Source: Candidatus Poseidoniaceae archaeon (GTDB lineage Archaea; Thermoplasmatota; Poseidoniia; Poseidoniales; Poseidoniaceae). From it: 11,835 bases of DNA. The stretch spans positions 1 through 11,835 of the forward strand of contig JAKMGM010000094.1 of assembly GCA_022424925.1 (NCBI GenBank), read 5' to 3'. This document shows, piece after piece, positions 1-6,097 of this stretch (within the stretch, counting starts at the first letter, position 1; the number at the start of each line of letters is the position of its first letter). The translations under genes were made by a program, and so were the position numbers. The notes under the pieces were generated by a model, which saw only the letters and a list, made by a program, of their open reading frames with translations, ran no database searches and had not been told where the DNA came from.

Positions 1-42
1 CTTTTCTCCATGGACACGAACTTCATAGTGCGTCGAGGTGCT

Positions 43-1314
43 TCAACTGCCTTCTGAATCCGTACTCGTGGTCTGGTGCCGTCGGATATACGAATCAGAA
101 CGCAGGTGAAGTTCTCTTCGGGTTTGCGGTTGACGATTGAACCAACTTGACATGAGTGACAGGGTATTTTCACTCCCGTGGTGTCGCAGATGAACTCTGT
201 ATGTAAACAATGCAACAGCACCACCTGCATAGGCAAGAAGAACGAAGATTGTGAGTATCGCACCGATTAAACGATCGCTAAAGTCGAGGACTTCGTTTCC
301 ATCTGCGTCATACGGAGTGCTGGTTAGATACGAATGCCGAACCGTATTTGATTCGTACTGCATGACATTAAACTCAAAACCTGGCCCGAGGTAGGATTCA
401 CCGTAATGGACCACGACCGGTTTGCCTTCAAACGGCAGTACTGAGACGTTCACCAAATGCTGCTGCGAATCCGGTACTGGTTCAAAACACCACGATGGGT
501 ACAGCATGCTCGAAATCGAGTTCAGAAATTCCTGTGACGTTTGATTCACGAAGTCTTCCAAGAGGCCGACCTTCATGCAGTCGTAAACTTTCGATTCTTG
601 GGAACGGGAAGCGGACTGGGTGTCCGAGTGGTTCTCCGATTTCCCAAATGCGTCAGTGCACACCCATGGAGACCCGAGTTGCTCACAATAAAAGGAGGAT
701 TCCAAGAACACATTGGGTTGGTCAAAGGTCGTACAGTACCATCGTGTATCGCCCGCAAATGTATCACCCTCCCATTCACAGTGGGGCCACTCATCCCACA
801 TTGACCAATCCAGCAGTTCAAACGCCAAAATGGAATGGTTGTCAGTCGAAGCCCAGCGAACTTGTTCGGTGTACTCGTCACCAAAGAAATCGTGAACATA
901 GTTGACCGTGCCGTTATCGTAAAATTCGTATTCCACTTGAGATGCGTCAAAAAACGCCAGGCAACGGAATGTGCCGTCGTTTGATTCCACCAACTCGTCT
1001 TGGCATTCCCAAGCAGTCCAAGGATACGCAGAATCAATCCGAAGGAGCAACAACAACGTAACCAAACCGCCTATCATGAGGAAAGTACTGAACCTTTGAA
1101 AACCACGGTGCGCTATTTCGTTTGGTTCTCTTGACATGAAAATGCCGTTTTCAGATTCCTTGGCCGGATTGTTTGAATCCACCTCGCTACGATGGAGAGG
1201 TTGAATTGCAACTTCGTCTGGCGACGCCTTGGCGTTCGATTCATTGTGTGTTTGCTTCTCGTTTTGGGACGCAGACGTATTCGCCGTATCCCAAAAATTC
1301 TCTTCACCGGTCAC
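43..1314 (-). CDS. Two-TM protein with cysteine-rich outer domain, unknown function
   Basis: No family recognised. The 423-aa protein starts at a GTG codon. Residues 1-73 are polar and probably disordered. A membrane segment follows at about 76-92, then a roughly 255-residue domain, a second membrane segment at about 349-371, and a basic, Ser/Thr-rich tail of about 50 residues. The domain between the membrane segments has eight cysteines (104, 118, 179, 194, 210, 219, 246, 276) and five N-x-S/T sequons (Asn134, 159, 228, 257, 289). This suggests a disulfide-bonded, possibly glycosylated domain outside the cell, with both termini inside. The gene lies 41 bp downstream of selO on the same strand. 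A TATA-like element at 1333-1340 could also give it its own leaderless transcript beginning near the GTG. Coding status looks good because of the coherent topology; function is unknown. Confidence 0.75.
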   Translation of the reverse strand: MTGEENFWDTANTSASQNEKQTHNESNAKASPDEVAIQPLHRSEVDSNNPAKESENGIFMSREPNEIAHRGFQRFSTFLMIGGLVTLLLLLRIDSAYPWTAWECQDELVESNDGTFRCLAFFDASQVEYEFYDNGTVNYVHDFFGDEYTEQVRWASTDNHSILAFELLDWSMWDEWPHCEWEGDTFAGDTRWYCTTFDQPNVFLESSFYCEQLGSPWVCTDAFGKSENHSDTQSASRSQESKVYDCMKVGLLEDFVNQTSQEFLNSISSMLYPSWCFEPVPDSQQHLVNVSVLPFEGKPVVVHYGESYLGPGFEFNVMQYESNTVRHSYLTSTPYDADGNEVLDFSDRLIGAILTIFVLLAYAGGAVALFTYRVHLRHHGSENTLSLMSSWFNRQPQTRRELHLRSDSYIRRHQTTSTDSEGS

Positions 1315-1332
1315 ACTTCGAGTAGATGTACC

Positions 1333-1340
1333 GCATATAG
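1333..1340 (-). promoter_or_regulatory. Possible TATA box for the two-TM protein gene
   Basis: On the minus strand this reads CTATATGC, preceded by A/T-rich sequence. Its centre is about 23 bp upstream of the GTG start at 1314, slightly close for an archaeal TATA box serving a leaderless transcript. The gap to selO is only 41 bp, so simple read-through from selO is equally possible. Confidence 0.35.
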
Positions 1341-1355
1341 AAACGTTTCAGACCC

Positions 1356-2879
1356 TTAACTCGAGCATGAAAGCATTGAACATCCAACCTTTGACCGTGC
1401 CCATTCTGGTCGCTTTTGGAACCACTGCTCGTCGTGCTCAGGTTGCTCATCGTACGGTTGTTTCAACATCGAGTGGAGTTGTTCGCATACCGAATAATCA
1501 CCTTTGTGTGCTGCATCAATGGCCAACTGAGCCATCCAGTTTCGCAAGACATATTTCGGGTTGGCTTGAAGCATTGACGTTCGTACTGGTTCGCCAGAAA
1601 CTCGAGACCACCAACGGTTCAACCAAGCGTTCCATGCCTCGGTTGGTACTGTTTCTGTATCGTAAAAGGCATGGAGAAGATACCTCACATCAGGCGAAGC
1701 AATCTGGCACAGCAATCGGAAAAAAATGGTCATGTCTGTTTCCACTTCTTGAAGCAAAGTATTGAGTTCTCGCACGAGCGATTCATCATCCTCAGTGAAG
1801 TGATCAAGGCCGAGCTTATCTGCCCACATTTTATTGTGATGGACATCGAACGCATCCGTATAAGCATCTAGCACACCGTGGAGCAATTCAGGTTCATCCA
1901 TGAGAGGGACGAGTGATTCCAGTAACCGTGCAAGGTTCCATGCAGCGATTTGCGGTTGTTGACCGTAGCGGTAGCGGCGCGTTGAGGAATCGGTCGTGTT
2001 CGGCGTCCATCCTGGATTGTAATCCTCAAGCCACCCATAGGGACCATAATCAATGGTCAATCCGTGTATCGACATATTATCGGTATTCATCACACCGTGA
2101 ACAAATCCGACACGCATCCAATGGGCAACCATCAACGCCGTATCTTCAGCGACTTGAGAAAGCCATGCGATTCGACCAGCGTCATCCTTCACCGAGTGGT
2201 TCGGGAAATGAGAGCGCACAGTGTGTTCTACAAGCGTTCGCAGTGTTGCAACATCTCCGGTTGCAGTATGGATTTGAAAGCTACCAAACCGAATGAAACT
2301 CGGTGCGATACGACAGACAATTGCGCCTGGCTCGTGTGCTGGATTACCGTCATACATGATGTCTCGAAGTATGTCCTCACCCGACGTGACAAGGGAAAGG
2401 GCGCGTGTTGTGGGTACGCCCAAGTGATGCATGGCCTCACTGCACAAAAACTCACGAATCGATGAGCGAAGAACGGCTTTACCGTCTGCAAAGCGAGAAT
2501 ACGGTGTTTTCCCAGCGCCTTTGAGTTGCAGTTCCAGTACTCCATGCGCCGATTCAATCTCGCCAAGTGTGATGGCGCGTCCGTCACCCAGTTGACCCGC
2601 CCAGTTACCAAATTGATGTCCACCGTACCGTTGTGCGTAGGGGTCCATGCCGGCTACTGGTTTGCCACCACCAAGGGTTTCAGCCCCACCGTACTCGACA
2701 CCGATTCGTTCAGCCATTTCAGAAGACCACATGCGCATTTGAGCGTTCGGAGATGGTGACGGTACAACCCGAGACCAACAGGCGTTCGGAACTTGCCTGG
2801 AACGACCGCCAATTTCAGAATCACCGGGCGTCTCAGACACGAATCGATTCAGCCAAGTGAGCGACTCGAGCGTGGGCAT
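1356..2879 (-). CDS. selO: SelO/YdiU-family pseudokinase, protein adenylyltransferase (Cys form)
   Basis: The family transfers AMP from ATP to Ser, Thr or Tyr of target proteins and is linked to redox stress and protein glutathionylation. The 507-aa length is close to bacterial SelO (about 480). Family blocks are clear: RYGGHQFGNWAGQLGDGRA at 84-102, LQLKGAGKTPYSRF at 117-130 and HGVMNTDNMSIHGL at 261-274. Asp267, Asn268 and Asp277 have the spacing of the catalytic/metal Asp-Asn...Asp set known from bacterial SelO. The protein ends SCSS, with Cys505 where animal SelO has selenocysteine. The position of E. coli Cys272, the reported disulfide partner of that C-terminal Cys, appears to be Pro293 here, while Cys500 lies nearby. 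ATG start at 2879; the gene lies 25 bp downstream of the small unknown gene. The family is mainly bacterial and eukaryotic, so transfer into this archaeal lineage is likely (inference). Confidence 0.95.
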   Translation of the reverse strand: MPTLESLTWLNRFVSETPGDSEIGGRSRQVPNACWSRVVPSPSPNAQMRMWSSEMAERIGVEYGGAETLGGGKPVAGMDPYAQRYGGHQFGNWAGQLGDGRAITLGEIESAHGVLELQLKGAGKTPYSRFADGKAVLRSSIREFLCSEAMHHLGVPTTRALSLVTSGEDILRDIMYDGNPAHEPGAIVCRIAPSFIRFGSFQIHTATGDVATLRTLVEHTVRSHFPNHSVKDDAGRIAWLSQVAEDTALMVAHWMRVGFVHGVMNTDNMSIHGLTIDYGPYGWLEDYNPGWTPNTTDSSTRRYRYGQQPQIAAWNLARLLESLVPLMDEPELLHGVLDAYTDAFDVHHNKMWADKLGLDHFTEDDESLVRELNTLLQEVETDMTIFFRLLCQIASPDVRYLLHAFYDTETVPTEAWNAWLNRWWSRVSGEPVRTSMLQANPKYVLRNWMAQLAIDAAHKGDYSVCEQLHSMLKQPYDEQPEHDEQWFQKRPEWARSKVGCSMLSCSS

Positions 2880-2904
2880 GAGTCACCCTCAAGCCCGACT
2901 GCCA

Positions 2905-3210
2905 TCAATCATTCCATTCTGGGTATGGACAAAAGGTGGTTAAGCTCCAACCCGAATATGCCGCACCGAGTCGGTCTGCATAGACCACCAAATAATCCCA
3001 ACGTCCCGACAGCAGAATGTCGTCGCGCTGACTGTTTTCGAACCGTATACTGACACCCCAGTCATCCGTCGTAATGTGAGCAGAGCCATTCAGTTGAGTA
3101 CGCTTCTGCTGATACCATACATCTTGACGGTGAAAAATGTTCAGTATGTGCGACTCAAACCGTTGACGAAGCGGGGCTAATTTCTCTTTCAATTCTTCAT
3201 TCACTTCCAT
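2905..3210 (-). CDS. Small unknown protein, first gene upstream of selO
   Basis: No family recognised. The frame opens at a TTG at 3228, but I choose the ATG at 3210. A TATA-like box at 3231-3239 lies about 25 bp upstream of this ATG, which fits a leaderless transcript, whereas the TTG would fall between box and transcription start. The product is 101 aa and soluble, with no membrane segment. The N-terminal third is a charged helix-like stretch, and the rest looks like alternating beta strands rich in Trp, Tyr and Arg/Asp (WGVSIRFEN, then WDYLVVYADR). It has one cysteine near the C-terminus. It ends 25 bp before selO on the same strand and is probably the first gene of that transcription unit. 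The coding call rests on the promoter fit and on the absence of a competing frame. Confidence 0.65.
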   Translation of the reverse strand: MEVNEELKEKLAPLRQRFESHILNIFHRQDVWYQQKRTQLNGSAHITTDDWGVSIRFENSQRDDILLSGRWDYLVVYADRLGAAYSGWSLTTFCPYPEWND

Positions 3211-3230
3211 GTAAACACTACTCGACAAGT

Positions 3231-3239
3231 GTATTTAAG
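3231..3239 (-). promoter_or_regulatory. TATA-like box for the 101-aa gene / selO unit
   Basis: The minus strand reads CTTAAATAC, close to the archaeal TATA consensus. Its centre is about 25 bp upstream of the ATG at 3210, so transcription would begin at or next to the start codon. This box decides the start chosen for the downstream gene. No Shine-Dalgarno site precedes that ATG. Confidence 0.55.
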
Positions 3240-3375
3240 GGCGCAAATGGATGGAAGTTGGAGAAGAGGAATGAGGCTTAGGAACGATGCGGATACCTCG
3301 ACAAAACCCCTCATTTCATTGCGAAAACAAAATCAACGGGTTAATGATGATAAGAGAGGTGCGTAAGCCCGAGTC

Positions 3376-4287
3376 ATGGAAGGGAGCGTTGTAGACCAAA
3401 CGCGCCCAACTGTTCCCGAGCGTGCGCCACTCTTGGCCTGGCTCGTCTCCTGCATACTCTTGGCAGTTTGGAACTATGCTCGAGGACTGAATTTGTGGGC
3501 AGGTTACAATTTCGGTGGCGTTCTCATGGCCTTGTTTGCAATGTGGTTGCTCTGGAATGGGCGTGTCCGCATGCCTGCGCTTCCGCTATGGATTGCGTAT
3601 GTCGCAACCATGCTGCACTTTTTTGGAGGCTCATTGGGTGCTGCCGACAGTGGACCTGGGCCCTTTTGCCTCGACGGGATGACACCTGGACAATGGTTGT
3701 GTGCAGACGGTGTGAACGGAATGTACCATGTTCATCCATGGTGGGATAAGTTGGTGCATGGAACAAACAGTACGGCGATTGCGATTGCCTGGTCGCTGGG
3801 ATGGCGTCGAATGTCTCAACACAACGGTTGGAACCTCTCACCACGCATAGTAGCCTTCACTGCTTTCTCACTCAGCGTTGCAATTGGTGTTGCGTATGAA
3901 GTGTACGAATTCTTTGGAAAAACCGTATTTCAGACCATCGACCAAGGTGGATACATGAACACTGCAACTGACCTTGTGAGTGATATAACCGGTGCGTTTT
4001 TGGGAGCGACGTTTGGGCACTTCTATGATCCGATGAACAAGGAACAAACGGTAGCAGGTCAACCTTTACCCACCCAATCAATGCTGACTTTGATTGGTAC
4101 ATTTCCACTGTTGTGCATCGGCATGATACTGGCTTTGGACTTGCTGATTCTCAACGGTGCCATGGTCGATTCAGATTACGACCTCATTGGTACACTGATG
4201 CTGGGTTCGATGTTTATCTCTGGCTTTTTGATTGTGGGGCGTATTGTTCAACAATCCAAAAAGAAAGGATCAATGCCTGGCGCCTAA
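3376..4287 (+). CDS. Polytopic membrane protein resembling YjdF/DUF2238
   Basis: The 303-aa protein is very hydrophobic, with about seven or eight membrane segments (roughly 18-34, 44-61, 69-87, 127-144, 158-177, 199-215, 236-258, 270-290). Three polar motifs sit at or inside the segments: WWDKLVHG (122-129), YEVYEFFG (174-181) and TATDLVSDITGAFLG (196-210). The order of Asp/His before one helix, Tyr-Glu in the next, and Asp-x3-Asp-x2-Gly-Ala-x2-Gly in the third recalls the YjdF/DUF2238 family, whose function is not established. This match is from memory of the motif pattern, so the family name is tentative. A hydrophilic loop at 88-121 carries Cys98 and Cys109, a possible disulfide pair. Start ATG at 3376; GAGAGGTG lies about 14 bp upstream, too far for a normal ribosome site. 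It converges on znuB with a 30-bp gap. Confidence 0.85.
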   Translation: MEGSVVDQTRPTVPERAPLLAWLVSCILLAVWNYARGLNLWAGYNFGGVLMALFAMWLLWNGRVRMPALPLWIAYVATMLHFFGGSLGAADSGPGPFCLDGMTPGQWLCADGVNGMYHVHPWWDKLVHGTNSTAIAIAWSLGWRRMSQHNGWNLSPRIVAFTAFSLSVAIGVAYEVYEFFGKTVFQTIDQGGYMNTATDLVSDITGAFLGATFGHFYDPMNKEQTVAGQPLPTQSMLTLIGTFPLLCIGMILALDLLILNGAMVDSDYDLIGTLMLGSMFISGFLIVGRIVQQSKKKGSMPGA

Positions 4288-4317
4288 CGCCAATCGAGTT
4301 GTAGCAGAACTGAGGAT

Positions 4318-5235
4318 TCAGAGGTTTTCTTTCGGACGCAGTACTGACTGGATGGTTGTCCTGCAAACAGCGACCGTTGCAAACATAATCGCTGCAACCA
4401 AGGCGATGGTCGAGCCGCTACCCGTTCCGTGTTCGGCTGAGAAGTAAAGACCGAGCAGCACTGATGAAAGACCAAAGATTTGAGTCCAAACCATGCTCGA
4501 ACGGAAACTGCTCCCAACTAACTTTGCCGTAGCCGCAGGCGTAACCAGCAGTGCTGTCACGAGGAGTACACCCACAACCTGAACCATACTCACGACAACT
4601 GCGGCTGTGGTGACGCTAAACAAGAGCCCAATAGCGCGAACAGGAAGTCCTTGAACTCGGGCTGATATTGGGTCGATTGCACATGCCAACAATCCCCTGC
4701 GTAGAACGAAGAGTATCGTAATGGAAACAAGACATATTATGGTGATGAGATCGAGACTTGATTCGTCGATAAGAAGGAGGTTTCCGAACAGATATCCTTC
4801 GATGTCTGTCGTGATGTTTTCACCTCCTAATCGTAGAGTTACCAAACCTAATGCCAACATGCCTGTAAGAAAAATAGCGATGGATGCATCTCCAGTGAGC
4901 AGTCCTCTCGCCTGCATTTCATAAATCAAAACAGCAGCGATAACACTGAACATGAGAGCGTACCATAACGGTGAACTGGCACCAAGAACAACACCGACTG
5001 CAACCCCACCGAAAGAAACGTGAGCTAGACCATCACCAATGAGTGCGAGGTTCTGAATCAGTAAATACGTGCCCAAAACCCCTGCAACGATAGTGACCAT
5101 CAAGGCACTAAGCATTGCACGTTGAAAAAGTTCCATCGTGAAAAAGTACGGGAAAATTTCTCCCGGCATGAACGGTGCGAGGAACTCCATAACTGGAGAT
5201 GTTACATCCAAGAGTTGAGTTCCAAGACCCATCAT
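4318..5235 (-). CDS. znuB: Zinc/manganese-type ABC importer permease (ABC-3 family)
   Basis: This is the membrane channel of the importer, moving the metal from the binding protein through the membrane using energy from the neighbouring ATPase. The 305-aa protein has about eight or nine hydrophobic segments. It carries ABC-3 family signatures: GDGLAHVSFGGVA at 67-79 and VGVLLVTALLVTPAATA at 221-237. It overlaps the end of znuC by four bases (ATGA), so the two are translationally coupled. A strong ribosome site, GGGGAGG (5240-5246), lies inside the znuC end. The site is 4 nt from the first ATG and 7 nt from the immediately following ATG (5232), so the true start may be Met2. Zinc rather than manganese is inferred from the His-rich partners, not from the permease itself. 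The preferred symbol reflects that inference. Confidence 0.93.
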   Translation of the reverse strand: MMGLGTQLLDVTSPVMEFLAPFMPGEIFPYFFTMELFQRAMLSALMVTIVAGVLGTYLLIQNLALIGDGLAHVSFGGVAVGVVLGASSPLWYALMFSVIAAVLIYEMQARGLLTGDASIAIFLTGMLALGLVTLRLGGENITTDIEGYLFGNLLLIDESSLDLITIICLVSITILFVLRRGLLACAIDPISARVQGLPVRAIGLLFSVTTAAVVVSMVQVVGVLLVTALLVTPAATAKLVGSSFRSSMVWTQIFGLSSVLLGLYFSAEHGTGSGSTIALVAAIMFATVAVCRTTIQSVLRPKENL

Positions 5236-6041
5236 TGTTCCTCCCCTTTTCCATGATTTGAATGTGTATGCGTGCCTCCATGGACGTGCTCAATTCCCCG
5301 TAAAAACGCGAGGCCAGACAGGTCAGGGAAATGCTCTGTATCGCCATCGTACCGTATTGTCTCTTCCAGAAAAATCATCCTGTGAGCAGTTTGACGCATT
5401 GCTGCAAGGTCGTGTGAAACCATGAAAATTGTTTTTCCTTCATCGTGGCAGAGATTGTCAAGCAACTGCAGCAGCGAGTTTCGAGAATCACGGTCGATAC
5501 CAACCAACGGTTCGTCGAGGATAATGAACTCCGCATCCGAAGCCAAAGCACGGGCGATTACAGCACGTTGACGCTGACCGCCGGATAAACGACTCACATC
5601 CACATCACGAACCGCTTGAAGGTCGACCATACGGATTGCTTCCTCAACCAATTTTGCTCGACTTTTATCGTACAACTTCAGCATGTTTTTCCCTGTGACC
5701 GTCCCCAACTGAACCAGTTCCTGTACGGTGATTTTGATATCTCTTGGAAGGTTCGATGCTGCCTGTGAAACCCACCCAATTTTGCCATGGAGGCGTTTTG
5801 ATTGGGGATTGTGACCCAGAATCTTGATTGAGCCAGTCTGGATATTCAAAAGGTCAAGAATGCTCAGCAGAAGCGTTGACTTTCCGCTTCCGTTCGGGCC
5901 GACAAGGCCAACAAACTCACCTTTGAGTATTCGAAGGTTAATGTTGCTCAAGATTAAGCGACCCGAACGTTTTACAGAAACATCGACCATTTCCAGAACG
6001 GGCATAGCCTGTTCCAAAACCGTCTCAGCACTCATTTTCAT
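5232..6041 (-). CDS. znuC: Zinc-type ABC importer ATPase with His-rich tail
   Basis: This is the cytoplasmic ATP-hydrolysing subunit that drives the importer. All nucleotide-binding motifs are present: Walker A GPNGSGKST (48-56), Q-loop Gln93, signature LSGGQ (152-156), Walker B with DEP (FIILDEP, 172-178) and switch His210. The 269-aa length is ordinary for ZnuC/MntB-type ATPases. The C-terminus (252-263) reads HVHGGTHTHSNH, with five histidines, absent from the minimal ATPase fold and a plausible cytoplasmic metal-binding tail. The start is fixed by a strong GGGAGGT site ending 9 nt before the ATG at 6041; another ATG lies two codons later. It follows znuA by 56 bp and overlaps znuB by four bases, so the three genes form one operon. 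Confidence 0.96.
   Translation of the reverse strand: MKMSAETVLEQAMPVLEMVDVSVKRSGRLILSNINLRILKGEFVGLVGPNGSGKSTLLLSILDLLNIQTGSIKILGHNPQSKRLHGKIGWVSQAASNLPRDIKITVQELVQLGTVTGKNMLKLYDKSRAKLVEEAIRMVDLQAVRDVDVSRLSGGQRQRAVIARALASDAEFIILDEPLVGIDRDSRNSLLQLLDNLCHDEGKTIFMVSHDLAAMRQTAHRMIFLEETIRYDGDTEHFPDLSGLAFLRGIEHVHGGTHTHSNHGKGEEQ
5240..5246 (-). promoter_or_regulatory. Ribosome binding site of znuB
   Basis: GGGGAGG on the minus strand lies inside the last codons of znuC. The 7-nt spacing to the second of two tandem ATGs is better than the 4 nt to the first, which slightly favours the second as the start. Confidence 0.6.
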
Positions 6042-6050
6042 CGGTATTCA

Positions 6051-6057
6051 ACCTCCC
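6051..6057 (-). promoter_or_regulatory. Ribosome binding site of znuC
   Basis: GGGAGGT on the minus strand, a strong match to the anti-Shine-Dalgarno sequence, ends 9 nt before the ATG at 6041. It contrasts with znuA, where no such site precedes the start, and marks znuC as an internal operon gene. Confidence 0.7.
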
Positions 6058-6097
6058 GAAATCCAGTGTGCTTAAGAGGTCAATGCAGGATTGCTGA

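Noticed and set aside
1..26. Possible start of another minus-strand gene (ATG at 26, reading MKFVSMEK) just downstream of the two-TM protein
   Set aside because: Only eight codons are visible, with no ribosome site or TATA box in the 16-bp gap, so it cannot be supported.
1229..1765. 178-aa plus-strand frame crossing the selO 3' end and the 41-bp gap
   Set aside because: It overlaps two better supported minus-strand genes, and its sequence has no domain-like pattern.
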